A stretch of DNA of 64,000 nucleotides from Dendrobium chrysotoxum (Eukaryota; Streptophyta; Magnoliopsida; Asparagales; Orchidaceae). Numbering within the stretch: the stretch's first letter is position 1; each line of letters starts with the position of its first letter. A program made the translations under genes and the position numbers. The stretch spans positions 1,922,001-1,986,000 of the forward strand of contig CM034307.1 in assembly GCA_019925795.1 (NCBI GenBank). The letters run 5' to 3'. A model generated the notes under the pieces. The model worked only from the letters and a program-made list of their open reading frames with translations, searched no databases and was not told the origin of the DNA. Of this stretch, positions 1-10,792 are shown piece after piece.

Positions 1-563
1 TCAACCAGGTTGACCCAAGGCCTGGGTCTGAGCTAAAAATAAGGTCAGCATCGTGCTATTGTTTCTTCTCTCCAAACTCTTTTTCTGTGATTCAAGAAAT
101 ACACAATATATATTGTATCTCAATCACTGAATGATCAACCCCAGGAGGATTTGATCCGACCTCTTCCACACAGGTTAATGTCATCAAGCAAAGGCTTTGA
201 CTAACAACCTCGGATAGGTCAAATATCCTAGGAGGATATCTTGATATAAAAATCATTTGATCCCAAAAGGACTTGATCTGACCTTTTCCAGACAGGTTAA
301 TGTCACCAAGCAAATGCTTTCACCCCGGATAGGTCAAAACCTTTAAAAAAGGATATCTCATATTTGTTCAAGTCAAAAAGAGCTCACTAAAATTCAAACT
401 GAAGTAAAACTAAATGAATTTTATTTGCATGTGAGAAAAGAACATCAACAACTTCTTTATATATCACTGAACATCGAGTACACCAAATAGAAACAACGAC
501 ATCGAGCATACATACAATCACTAGAAAGAAAGCAAAGTGATACAAAATAACATCAAAGACATC

Positions 564-2238
564 CTATAGAATCTCAACATCATCCTCGTCCTCCTCCAAG
601 GCAAAAGTTCGCTGCAACTCACTCTCCAGCTCTTCACCACCAGAGTCTGAAGAAGCATCACCAGAAGCCTGGCTAGGAGTCAACCCCTCGATCTCCGCTC
701 CAGTCTTGCGATGTACTGTACGAATACCCTTCATAAAGCCCCTGATGAAGCCATCCTCTGCGCACTCTGCCTCCAAGGCCTTCACCTCCACATCATAAAT
801 ATGATTGCGAGCTTCTTGAATGTGGTCCTCAATGATGATCTTGAAAGCATAAGATTTCTTGAACTCTTCAATAACTGCAGACGGCAACTGCTCAGCCTCC
901 TTCTCGGACAGTACACTCTGAAGTCTCTCATTCTCAGCCTCAAGGACTTGCTGAGTCTTTTCCTGCTGCTTGATCGTCGCCTGTGCCTCCACCAACTCTA
1001 TATGCAGACGATCCATCTGTTCATTCTGAGAAGAGACTGAAGTGATCTTGTTGGCCAACTCTGCTCTACACCCCTCAAGCTGATCCTCCACCACCTTCAT
1101 CTCCTTCACTTTACTGTCATATTTCTTCTTGTACTCTCCCTGAAGGTATTTAACCTTCACAAACTCTTTGTTCCAATCATTCAGAGTCTTGGTCATCTCG
1201 AGCTTGAAATCAGAATACTGAAACAAGAGTATATCAGAAATATATTCCTTAAGAAATATAAAAAAAAAGAGGAAGAAGTAAAGGAGAACTCACCAACTCC
1301 TCAGCCCGCCGGCGGCCAATGCACTGATGGTTCAACACATCTTTTGGAATGTATGATTTGGATAGAGAAACTCGAGAACCTTTGCTAACAACTGTCAAAA
1401 CCTCATCTGCCCTCTTCTTCCTCGGTGCCTGCAAACCTTCCTCACTCCCTGGTCGCTTGGAGTAGTTCTTTTGGGGAACCACTTCTGAAACTCTAGCAGA
1501 CTTCTTCAACATTTGAGCATGTGATCTCCCTACTTGAGTAGATAATCCAACCTTGAACAAGTACTCTTCATCTATGTATCTACTCAAGTAACGCACCTCG
1601 TAGTGTAGAGCATCTAAATCAGGGAGCTTGAGTATCCTCAACAAATCTTCTGCTCCAATGTGAAGGGGGACAGGTAGCTCTTTCAACTTCCCCCATTTCT
1701 CCTGAAGACCCCAATCATTCTGCACATAAAAGAAGTTGCTGATCCAACCTTTCGAGGGGTCTCGAGTGCGGATGTCCAACCACTTGGACCTGAATAAAAT
1801 ACGTCCATGTGCGTCGCTAAAGAGACGCCCCATCCGAGAAAGGCACTCTGAGGAAAGTACCACTCCACGGTTTCTAAAAAGTACGATCAGGCCCATCACG
1901 ATCGACATGGCTCTATAGGAAAATTGAGACAAACATACCCCACAAATCGTCAGAATGTCGATCAGTTCGGAAGAAGGAGGAAATCGTAGTCCCGCTCGCA
2001 GACTAAATTCATACACCGTCACATATCCCGGGGGAGGGAAGCAGGCGCGATCAGTTCTGGCCGGCACCTTTATCACCAAATCATTAGGAAAATGAATTTT
2101 TTTTCTAAATGAGATGAAAGAGTCCTCAGTGATGGTGGAAATCACATCGTTAGTCTTCGGCGCCTTTTGAATCTTCTTTGAAATTTCAGATCATTGCGCA
2201 GGACGATCTTCCGTAGGATTTTTTGCAAGATCACCCAT
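564..2238 (-). pseudogene. Antisense gene of the retrotransposon: spliced, coiled-coil protein, broken by one stop
   Basis: On the minus strand two open stretches join through a small intron. The donor GTGAGT has its GT at 1293-1292 and the acceptor TTTCAG ends at 1218. Removing 1218-1293 (76 nt) joins ...EEL to YSDFK in frame. From the first open codon at 2145 to the stop at 564 this gives about 501 residues. The frame extends upstream in phase to an ATG at 2238-2236 (MGDLAKNP), but codon 16 is TGA (2193-2191), so this copy looks inactive or starts downstream. The first ~300 residues are globular and resemble proteins usually annotated as plant transposon protein. The last ~220 are a charged coiled coil with an acidic tail. 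No catalytic motif is visible. It is most likely the antisense ORF of a Tat-type element; a captured host gene is the alternative. Confidence 0.65.
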
Positions 2239-2505
2239 CTTGCTTCCTTTACTAAAGAGGGGCGCAAATCTAAGTAGGAAAAATCACCTACGAAAGACTG
2301 CGGAAAGCCTCCGAAGTAGGAAGAAAAAGGGGGAAAAATGGAGAGTGGAAGGGGGAAAGCTGCTAACTTCTGCGCAAAAGGAGGGGCGCCGAATCAAGTA
2401 GGGAAAGTCACCTACTTAAAAACAGTGGAAGGCCTCAGAATGCCAAAAGCTAGAAAGCCAGAGGGAGAGGGGAATGCGGTGCAAATTTTCATTACCCCAA
2501 GGGGG

Positions 2506-2513
2506 TATTTATA
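2506..2513 (-). promoter_or_regulatory. Possible TATA box of the antisense gene
   Basis: On the minus strand the sequence reads CCTATAAATACCCC, about 270 bases upstream of the ATG at 2238. Position and composition suit a plant TATA box, so the antisense gene may have its own promoter inside the element. No expression evidence is available. Confidence 0.45.
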
Positions 2514-2931
2514 GGATGAAAAGGGGAAGAGAAAGAGAGGGAAAAATTGAAGAAAGAGGGGGAAAAAGTTTGAAAATTGGAGGGAGGAGGCTTCTAGAAG
2601 AAACTTTGAATTTTTCTGAATTTTTCAGAATTTTTTAGGAATTTTTTGGATTTTTTTGGGATTTTTTCGGAATTTTTTGGATTTGGAAAATCCATGCCGG
2701 TTCGGCCGTCTACGCGGTCCAAATTCGACGTTTTTGGGGTCCCCGGACACGTTTTTCGACGTTCCAGACTCAATTTTGACACTTTCAGAGCTCAACGGGG
2801 CCTCTATGATCAGGTTCGAGCAAACGTTTAATTTTTGGAATGCAATTTTTTACGATTCGACCATTGTAAAATGCCGGAATAAGTATTTTAGGACTCCTGG
2901 AGCTTCAACGTCCAAAAATAGGGGGGGCAAC

Positions 2932-3965
2932 TGATATATCACAAAAAAATTATCTTGATCGGGCACGAATCTCGAGGAAAAACTCAAGTTGGAAACTTCA
3001 AAAACTAATTCGGAGACCATTTAAACTCCGATTTCAGCAAGCTTATAGTCGAACTGAGCGTCTCGGAAATACAAATCTGATGACACCAAATTCGACTCAA
3101 TCCGAGCCCAAATGAGTCCAAATCAAGTACCCGAAGCGCTGTTGGAAGTATCGAACAGCAATTTGAGTTACCAAACGGTCTCCGATTTTAACGAGCTTAC
3201 AGTCGAATCGAGCGGCTCGACGAGACGAATCCAACGAGCCCAAGATCGCAGAATTCTGATACCATTAAGACCTTAAAATGCTCAATAAATGATTCACGAT
3301 CAAAAGATTTAATATCAGCCGTTCATCCGGATCACTCCTTATTTGCCCCTGATCCCTCATCTATCTACGGGCTATGCCACTCCAGAAAAACTATAAATAG
3401 CCCCTCATTTCTCTTAAGAGGGGACTCAAGCCAAGAAGAGAAGAAGAGAAGAAGAAGAGGAGAGAAGTCTAGGAGGGAACAGCTCCTCCTCGACCACCGC
3501 CAGAACACCTCCGGAACTTCGCCGGAACTCCGCCGGAACACCACCGGAGCATCGCCAGAGCACCACCAGGCGCCCGAGGGACGTCGGAGCTCTGCCCGAC
3601 GCCGGAGCAACGTCGGAATTCTGCCCGACGCCGATATTCTACCCGACACCCGAGTGACGCCGGAATTCTTTCCAAGTGACGCCGGAATTCTGCCGGATAC
3701 CCGAGTGACGTCGGAACTCTGCTTAACTGATACTCATTGTAATCTGATCGTCCTGAATTTAACGGACGAATCAGCCTCGTGTATTTCATACAACACTAGT
3801 GGAACTTTTTCAACTGGGCGTGACCCCGTGGATTTTCCCTTTTTCAGGGCTTTCCACGTAAAAATCCTGGTGTTACTATTTCAATTCTGTTTGTGTGCTG
3901 GGTATACGTACAATGCTGAGACGGAAAATTAAACTCTATCGCCGCGTATGTTTGAGTCCGCAACA
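2932..3965 (+). repeat. 3' LTR of the Ty3/gypsy element
   Basis: A 1,034-bp LTR running from TGATATATC to CCGCAACA. A TATA box (CTATAAATAG) lies at 3391-3400, followed by a transcribed region rich in CCGCCGGA-type GC triplets. Two other copies of the family occur in the window, 7560-8497 on the minus strand and 23993-24639 on the plus strand. Both align from the first bases (TATATCA, then TTGAT, then CACGAATCTC or its variant) to the CAACA end, which fixes the LTR borders. Short proline- or arginine-rich frames across the GC-rich part are not genes. Confidence 0.85.
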
Positions 3966-3994
3966 ATTATATATATAATTGATGGATAGATTTT

Positions 3995-4123
3995 GGCTTC
4001 GTTTGGGATAATTTTTTTAATATTTTCAAAATAACTTTTTAGTACATAAATGTTTAATTTAAAATATTTTATACTAAAAAATAATTCTAGAAAGTAGAAA
4101 AAAAAGCTCTCCCAAACGAGACC
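3995..4123. mobile_element. Palindromic MITE, GTTTGGGA family
   Basis: Opens GGCTTCGTTTGGGATA and closes CCCAAACGAGACC, with an AT-rich centre that folds back on itself. It is one of at least fifteen related ~120 bp copies in the window whose ends read roughly GCTTCGTTTGGGACAGC and its reverse complement. Confidence 0.75.
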
Positions 4124-4429
4124 TTTATCATTGTGGAGACAAAGTGTTGCCTTTATGTCAGATTATGATTCTAGAAATCTTTCGGTGCTTTCACATACTG
4201 TGATTGCTTTTGGTTTTCAACTTTTGATTATCATATTTTAAGAGTCTTTTGGGATAATTTTTTTTAATTTTATTTCTTTGTTCTATATTATTTATTTATA
4301 TAATATATTTTTAATTAGCTTTAAAATAATTAATTTTTTTAAATAATCAAATGATTCGAGTGCTTTTGAAATAACTATCATAATGACATAGCTGTCGTTG
4401 ATCATTGCCAACCATCGCTATCACTAACG

Positions 4430-4792
4430 AGTTGAGTCATGCCGAATCGAATATCGATCGGATTGAGCTAAGCTCTTTAAATTCTTATTGAGCTCAAATT
4501 CGACTCATCCGATATTTATTAGGCTTGAACTGGTTAAGAAAGTTCGAGCTTGACTCCTCGAGCAATAATTAAAAATATTTAGTATTTTGAAATGAATTTT
4601 TAAATATATTTTAATTTAAACAGGTAGCAAGACAAGCTTACGAGTCAAACATAGTTGCACTCGAGCTCTGCCTCATATAAGCTTCAAGTCAAACTCGAAC
4701 TCGTGGATCGATGGGTATAGGTTAAAGCTCGAACTCGCGGGCTCATTAATGAGTCGAGTTTGAATCTGCTCCTGAGCCGACTCGGCTCAATT
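4430..4792. mobile_element. Degenerate hAT-type element of the TAGGGGTGTAAACGAG family
   Basis: Stretches rich in GAGCTC/TCGAG, and a right end reading GGCTCAATTACACCC, match the better-preserved copies at 32267-32819 and 34035-39872. The left terminus is eroded and no target duplication is visible, so the borders are approximate. Bases 4124-4429 between this copy and the MITE before it are AT-rich with no gene. Confidence 0.5.
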
Positions 4793-4927
4793 ACACCCTC
4801 GTTTCGATACCTTGAAGAGCAGAAAAGATACTAATAAAAAAATTTTGTTCCTTCCAAAAGAAAGATTCTTTTGCTGTGGAGCTTTATTTATAAAGTTTTT
4901 ATTAGGTTTGACAAACATCAATTAAGG

Positions 4928-5151
4928 CTTTAAAAAGCAATAAGAAAGCCGTCTCAAATGAAGACTTCGTTTGGAACAGTTTTCTTACTGTTTCTTAAAA
5001 CAGTTTTCTAGTACAAAAGTTTTAATTTTTATATTAACAATTTGCTTTAAGAAGCAGCAAGAAAGCCGTCCCAAACGAAGCTGAAGTCTAAGATTTTTGT
5101 ACTAAAAAATTACTTTAAAAAGTAGTAAGAAAGCTGTCCCAAATGAAGCCT
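4928..5151. mobile_element. One and a half to two copies of the GTTTGGGA MITE
   Basis: A right half (4928-4961), a full palindromic copy (about 4963-5081) and another right half (to 5151) lie head to tail. The diagnostic arms TTCTTACTGC and GCAGCAAGAAAGC surround an AAAATTTT centre. Confidence 0.7.
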
Positions 5152-5195
5152 AAAAATTATGATAGAATTCTCCACTTCCATTTAATTATTGCTAA

Positions 5196-5400
5196 TCAAA
5201 AGCTATGGAAAGTTTATTGGCATAAATCAAAGGAAAAGAAAGCTACGCGTAAATGGCAGATTGGACTTTTCCAACTTTCTTCTTTACTGCTTGTGGAGAT
5301 GCAGTGGATCTTAGTCAGCTTGGACCCGCATAGCTTTCGGCCTCGTTTGGTAGAGCTTTGAGCCATTTTTCTGCTTTCTAACGCAGCAAGTACTCTTTCT
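5196..5400 (+). repeat. Unexplained dispersed module, copy 1
   Basis: First of about six related ~200 bp segments in 4.8-15.2 kb. They share a core of GAGATGCAGTGG followed by ATCTTAGTCAGC and end near GCAAGTACTCT. No terminal repeats, target duplications or long frame are visible. Neighbouring sequence (TATTGGCATWAATCAAAGG upstream) is also shared, which points to duplication of a larger block. Confidence 0.6.
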
Positions 5401-5404
5401 ATGA

Positions 5405-5935
5405 TAATTAGTTTAGGCTTCTTTTGCGGCAGCTTTCTTACAGCTTCTTAAAGTAATGTTTTAGTATAAAAATTTTAATTTTATACTAAAAAGATATTTT
5501 AAAAAGCAGTAAGAAAACAGTCCCAAATGAAATCTTAGACTTCATTTAAAACTATTTTCTTATTGCTTTCTAAAGCAATTATCTAATACAAAAAAAATTA
5601 GTTCAAAAAATTTTTATACTAAAATGTTATTTTAGAAAATAGTTAGAAAGCTATCACAAACGAAGCCTTAGATTCCAATTGGGACAACTTTCTTACTTTT
5701 TTCTAAAATAACTTTTTAGAATGAAAATTTCTTGAACCATACATTTTTGTGTTAAAAAGCTGCTTTAAAAATAAAAAAGAAAGCTGTCCCAAATAAAGCC
5801 TTAGGCTAAGATTTTATTTGAGACGGCTTTCTTACTGCTTCTTAAAGCAGTTTTTTAGTATAAAATTTTTAATTTTTAAACTAAAAAGCTATTTCAAGAA
5901 GCAATAAAAAAGCTGTCCCAAATAAAACCTAAATT
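5405..5935. mobile_element. Tandem array of four GTTTGGGA MITEs
   Basis: Four palindromic copies stand nearly end to end (about 5408-5530, 5544-5670, 5672-5803, 5812-5935), separated by a few bases or none. Each begins near GGGACAGCTTTCTTAC (or a variant) and ends near CTGTCCCAAATGAAGCC (or a variant). Their degrees of decay differ, so they are unlikely to be one recent amplification. Confidence 0.75.
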
Positions 5936-5974
5936 TATATAAATCATACGATTTATTTAATTCTTTCTTTAGAT

Positions 5975-6180
5975 TTGGGCTGCCGTGCTTGTTAAAGGGA
6001 GTTTATCAGTTTGGAGTCCTGAAAGTTTGATCATGAAAGCAGGAAATTTTATGATTATTGATTTATTATTAGTGTTCATTTCTTGGTACAAAAATATATT
6101 GGAGATTTATATTCATATTCAAAGTATTAATATTTATATATTTAACACTTAAATTTTAATATTTACCCCATCTAATACTC
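5975..6180 (+). repeat. Duplicated non-coding segment (partner at 9585-9775)
   Basis: A segment containing AAAGGGAGTTTATCAGTTTG, AAAGCAGG and an AT-rich tail recurs at 9585-9775 in the same order relative to the dispersed modules. It shows that a block of at least 2 kb was copied. It has no reading frame of note. Confidence 0.6.
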
Positions 6181-6482
6181 CATTAATAGAGTTAGCGGAT
6201 CTCCCCGACGACTTGCCAGATCTTGTGCGGCACATTGTTCGGCCCGTCTTCGCCACTGTCTAGACTCATCAATGCCTTTCCCTGGGCTCGTTGTTAGGCC
6301 CGCCATAGCCTTGATGCCCTGTCGTCGTCATCGCCTACACTCATACAATTTTCTCACTTCTTTGTTGTTGTGGGCTTCACGAATTTTTGTAGGAGCTCTC
6401 AGCGTCGATTGCCCTGAGAGCTCACAGGCGAGAGCATCGACGGGACGAACTGAAGAAGCTGCATGATAACTAGCAACAGAAA

Positions 6483-6636
6483 GGAGAAATTATTCTGTGC
6501 GGTCACCGGAAGGTCCGAAGGCGAAGCAGGATGCGCTACGTCACTGGATAAACAGCGGTACACAGTTAAAAAGAGACGTGGCGCGTCCTGATTTGCCTTC
6601 AGATGACGTCTGATGACCGTACATAATAATTTCACC
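6483..6636. mobile_element. Mutator-like MITE with 9-11 bp target duplication
   Basis: The ends GGAGAAATTATTCTGTGCGG and (reverse complement of the right end) GGTGAAATTATTATGTACGG are inverted repeats. They are flanked by the direct repeat CAACAGAAAGG, at 6474-6484 and 6636-6646, which overlaps the element ends by a base or two. A 9-11 bp duplication is typical of Mutator-type insertions. The core has no coding capacity. Confidence 0.75.
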
Positions 6637-6843
6637 AACAGAAAGGGCTAGCAGGTGCTTTCTTCATTTCTGGTACCTGTGCATCATGCATGTGATTTCT
6701 ACTGCCATTTGTATATTTTGAAGCCCTCTCCCCACTCTTTTATAAAATTAGTAAAAATAGTTTTTCTATCTTTGATGATTTATTTGATTATAGTTGCATA
6801 TTTTCTCTTATTAATTCAACTGTCACGAATTTTAAAGCTAATT

Positions 6844-7070
6844 TTTAATAAAAAGTTTTATTGGCATTAATAAAACGTGAAAAGAAAGCCATTTGATGAG
6901 AAGAGGAAGGAGAGTGGATGGACTCACCTTAGGATTTGTCTTCTCCAACTTTATTCATTTTATGTGGACATACAGTGGATCTTAGTCAGCTAAGGCCCCC
7001 CCTGCCTTCAAAAGCATGTACACCTTCAACCCTTCTTCTCAATATCTAAAACTGCAAGTACTCTCTGTAC
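6844..7070 (+). repeat. Unexplained dispersed module, copy 2
   Basis: Related to the segments at 5196, 9104, 10164, 14610 and 14930. It contains GGATCTTAGTCAGC and AAAAGCATGTACACCTTCA, and is closest to the copy at 10164-10375. No gene is evident. Bases 7071-7559 hold only a GC-richer stretch with repeated GGGTT/CCCGA motifs and no supported feature. Confidence 0.55.
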
Positions 7071-7559
7071 ATTTTTGTTTTTTTCCTTTTGAATGAAATT
7101 AAAGTTACACATTTCATCTTGATATGTTGGTTAAAAGATTTAACTATCAATTAAGAGGTTTTGAGTTTGAGTATTACGTATGTGATGTGTGACACGACCA
7201 AAAATTTGACCCGAACCCGATCCGAAAAATTCTGAGTTCGGGTCAACCTGTTTGCCTAATAGGTCGGGTTCGTGTTTCGTTTCCCAACCCGTTTGAAAAA
7301 TCGAGTCTGGTTCGGGTTGACCCAGAAACTGGAAATCAACCTGATTGCCCTGTGAACCTCTCCCCTCGTGTGACACCATGACCCCGCAAGCCTGCACCTC
7401 TCGTGTGACTCTGGCCGTTCGGCGAATTAGAATATCTGCACTTTAGAGTCCCCCATGTTATATTTTGTGTTTTTTCAAAATAAAATTTATAATGAAAATA
7501 CTTATTGTTGTTTTATAACTTAATTTGAAAATGTTTAAATTAATTATCATAATATTTGT

Positions 7560-8497
7560 TGTTGTTGGCTAGAATATACGCGTCGACAGAGTTAGTATTT
7601 TTTGTCTTAGCGTTGTACGGATATCCAGCTCACAAACAGAATAAAAAAGGAAACATCATGATTTTTACATGGAAAGCCCTGAAAAAGGAAAAACCACGGG
7701 GCCACGCCCAGTTGAATGATTCCACTAGTACTTGAATTGATTACAAGTGATTGACTTGTCCTTGAAGTAGGGACAGTCAAATTACAATAATCGGCCGTCA
7801 GGTTGAAGTCTAGTTACAAACGATGGTCGGATGAAAGTCCGGCATCAGTTGGCGGACGGGTGGAAATCCGGAGTCAATTTGCAGTCGGGCGGAACTCTGG
7901 CATCGAGTGGCGGCCAGGTGGAAGTCCGGCAATGGTCGGCGGCCGGGTGGAAGTCCAGCAGTAGTCGATGGGAGTTCGCCGGTGGTGGTGCTGGAGCTCT
8001 TGTAGCCTCAGAGCTCTCTCCAATCTCTAGCCAAAAGTCTCATTCATGTAGAGAATGAGGGTCTATTTATAGATTTTCATGAGTGGCACATCGCGCAAAT
8101 ATGGAAAAGATCCGGAGTAGGTTTGGAGTGCTCTATCGGATGACCATTATTGATTCCCCCAATCATAGAGCGTTTATTAGACATTTGGATGTCTTAATGA
8201 TATCAAAATTTGATGATTTTGGGTTCGTTGGATTCGTCTTGTCGAGCCACTCAATTCAACTATAAGCATGTCACATTTGGAAACCGTTTGGTAATCCAAA
8301 TTGTGGTTAGAACCTTCCAAAAGCGCTTCGGGTCATTGATTTGGACCCATTTGAGCTTGGATTGAGTCGAATTTGGTGTCGTTGGGTTTGTATTTCTTGT
8401 CGAGCTCGAATGGTCCCCAATTTAATTTTTTAAGTTTCCAACTTGATTTTGCCTTGAGATTCATGCTCTATCAATATAATTTTTCGCTGATATATAA
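7560..8497 (-). mobile_element. Solo LTR, Ty3/gypsy family of 2932-3965
   Basis: A reverse-complement copy of the LTR at 2932-3965: the segments around CACGGGGCCACGCCCAGTTG, the TATA box (near 8063-8072) and TGGATTTGCC-type motifs all match in order. It is flanked by the 5-bp direct repeat TTTGT (7555-7559 and 8498-8502). No internal retrotransposon sequence lies on either side, so it is a solo LTR left by recombination. In the LTR's own orientation the first two bases read TT rather than TG, a point change. Bases 8503-9100 are AT-rich with no gene seen. Confidence 0.85.
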
Positions 8498-9103
8498 TTT
8501 GTAATTAATTTTAACATTTATAACATTTGAGATTAATTATCAAAACATTTTAAGATTAATTCTATAATGTTTTAAGCTAAAATGGCTATCTATTTCTGGT
8601 CTATATAAGATCTTCTCGGATATGATGAAAAAAATAATTTTTTCTTCTCATCTTCTTTCACTCCATCTTACATCTGTTCAGAGCAAATATCTACATAATT
8701 GTTCCTGCTTCTTGTTGTGATTAATGCAGATCGCTGCAAAAAGTTCGTTGAATTTTGGGAGTTAGACCTTTATGTAACTTGACATATGGGAGGAGCAGAA
8801 GTCTAACTTCAAGAATAAGCACTTCACACGCCTCGGTATACTTATTTAATAAGTTTTATAATTGCAATTGTCTTACTACTCTTTTGTTTTTACAACAATC
8901 TTGAAGTTAGATTATATAGATTCTGCAATCATTACTCGTTAGTGCGGCCAGAATAATTCCCGACTTAAGAAAAATCAAACCTTTATTGGGACAAAATTTT
9001 AATAGGTGGCAAGCAAAGGCTAAGTTTATCATTGATATTGCTAAAGTTGAGCATATGCTTACCTTATTGCCACCTTCTATGTGAACAGAAAATTATGATA
9101 TTC

Positions 9104-9290
9104 TAGCTACTTGGAAAAGAAAGCTACGCGTAAATGGCAGATTTCACTTCTCCAGCTTTCTTCTTTAGTGCTTTTTGAGATGCAGTGGATCTTAGTCAGC
9201 TTGGCCCCGCATAGCTTACGGCCTCGTTTGGGAGAGCTTTGAGCCCTTTTTACTGCTTTCTAACCCGGTAAGTACCCTTTCTATGATAAT
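9104..9290 (+). repeat. Unexplained dispersed module, copy 3
   Basis: Closest to copy 1 at 5196-5400: both share AAAGAAAGCTACGCGTAAAT and CCGCATAGCTT. In each case MITEs of the GTTTGGGA family follow immediately. Confidence 0.6.
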
Positions 9291-9296
9291 AAATTT

Positions 9297-9545
9297 AGGC
9301 TTCATTTGAAGCAGTTTTCTTACTGCTTTTTAAAGTAGCTGTTTAATACAAAAGTTTTTAGTTCAAAAAAATTTTTATTCTAGAAAATTACTTTAGAAAC
9401 TAGTTAGAAAGCTGTTACAAACGAAGCTTTAGGTTTCATTTGGGACAGCTTTCTTACTATTTTCTAAAATAACTTTTTAGTATAAATTTTTTGTACTTGA
9501 AAATTATTTTAAAAAGCAATAAGAAAGCAATCCCAAACAAAACCT
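9297..9545. mobile_element. Two GTTTGGGA MITEs in tandem
   Basis: Palindromic copies at about 9299-9430 and 9433-9545, with arms TTTCTTACT and AGTTAGAAAGC or AAGCAATAAGAAAGC. They occupy the same place relative to module copy 3 as the array at 5405 does to copy 1. Confidence 0.7.
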
Positions 9546-9584
9546 TCATCAGCATACATTATAAGATTTATTTAATTCTTGCTT

Positions 9585-9775
9585 TAGATTTCGGCTGCTG
9601 TGTATGCTAAAGGGAGTTTATCAGTTTGGATTCCTGAAAGTTTGATTATGAAAGCAGGATATTTTATGATTATTGATTTATTAATAGTGTTCATTTCTTG
9701 AGATAAAAATATTTTGGGGATTTATATTCATATTCAAAATATTAATATTTATATATTTAATACTTAAAATTTAAT
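9585..9775 (+). repeat. Duplicated non-coding segment (partner at 5975-6180)
   Basis: Matches 5975-6180 over AAAGGGAGTTTATCAGTTTG and the following AT-rich stretch. Non-coding. Confidence 0.6.
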
Positions 9776-9821
9776 ATTTAAGTGAGCTAACACTCCATTA
9801 ATGGAGTTCTCCCTGGCGATT

Positions 9822-10138
9822 GAGAAATTATTCTGTGCGGATACCGGACGAAGAGAACCGTCCGGATTTGCTGCGCTTTTACTGAGTATTTGCTGCGCTT
9901 TTGCAAATGCTCAGTAAAGATGCAACAAATATTCAATTATGAATGCTTTTTTATTGAGTATTTGCCATGTTTTTACGAATACTTAGTAAAAGCGCAACAA
10001 ATATTTAATTTTTTTAGTAAACATTAAATATTTGCTGCACTTTTACTAAGTATTTGCAAAAGAGCAGCAAATACTCAGTAAAAACGTAGCAAATTCGGAC
10101 GGTTCTCTCCATCTGACGTCCGCACAGAATAATTCCTC
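9822..10138. mobile_element. Mutator-like MITE, internal direct and inverted TTTGCTGC repeats
   Basis: Ends GAGAAATTATTCTGTGCGG and (right end, reverse complement) GGAGGAATTATTCTGTGCGG match the MITE at 6483. The core is different: several direct and inverted copies of TTTGCTGCGCTTTTACTGAG make it fold into long hairpins. No clear target duplication remains. Confidence 0.7.
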
Positions 10139-10163
10139 CAGACAGACTCGCCATATATTGTGC

Positions 10164-10375
10164 ATTAATTAAAGGTCAAAAGAAAGTCATGTGAGAAGAG
10201 GAAGGAGGGTGGATGGACTCACCTTTGGATTTGTCTTCCCCAACTTTGTTCATTTCTTGTGGAGATGTAGAGGACCTGAGTCAGCCCGGCCCCACGTGCC
10301 TTCAAAAGCATGTACACCTTCAGGCCCTTTTTCTCAATATCTAAAATTGCAAGTACTCTCTATACTATTTTTTTT
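10164..10375 (+). repeat. Unexplained dispersed module, copy 4
   Basis: Closest to copy 2, sharing AAGAGGAAGGAG and TTCAAAAGCATGTACACC. A 64-codon frame crosses it, but the related copies do not keep that frame, so I do not call a gene. Confidence 0.55.
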
Positions 10376-10674
10376 TCTCTTCTGAATGAAATGAGAGCCA
10401 CAACACGAAGTTTATCTTGGTCTGTTCATTGAGAGTTTTGACTATCGATCAAGAGGAATTGAATTCGAAGCTTACATATGCGATGTATGTGTGTATTTGT
10501 CTTATTTAGACTAAATTTTCACTTCGTTACTAAAATGAGTAATTACAAACTAAAGTTACCTCTCAGATGAATACATAGTAAATAATACAGCAAATAAAGA
10601 GGCAAAACGGGTTCTTAGCAATGGGTGAAGCATCATTCAATTTTGGAGTATAACCAAAATGTTGCAACACATTC

Positions 10675-10792
10675 GGGCTTCGTTTGGGATAGCTTTAGAC
10701 CACTGTTTTTTTTCTGTTTTCAATAGATTTTTATACTAAAAAATCGCTTTACAAAACAATAAGAAAGTCGTCTCAAACGAAACATTCTCATT
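10675..10792. mobile_element. GTTTGGGA MITE
   Basis: Opens GGGCTTCGTTTGGGATAGC and closes GTCGTCTCAAACGAAAC, with a short AT-rich palindromic centre. Confidence 0.65.

Larger units (their letters stand above)
1..3965 (+). mobile_element. 3' part of a Ty3/gypsy-type LTR retrotransposon (Tat-like), left end outside window
   Basis: A purine-rich tract at about 2914-2927 (ending in seven G) sits directly before an LTR that begins TGATATATC at 2932, the usual arrangement of polypurine tract and 3' LTR for a + strand element. The 2.9 kb to its left carries no pol motifs that I can see. It carries a long reading frame on the opposite strand. Antisense genes between pol and the 3' LTR are known in the Tat lineage (Grande, Retand and similar), so I infer that lineage. 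The 5' LTR, gag and pol would lie left of the window. Bases 1-560 are further internal sequence with no recognisable coding. Confidence 0.7.

Noticed and set aside
3365..3789. Arginine/serine/proline-rich frames on the minus strand
   Set aside because: They lie within the GC-repeat-rich transcribed half of an LTR and are not kept in the other LTR copies.
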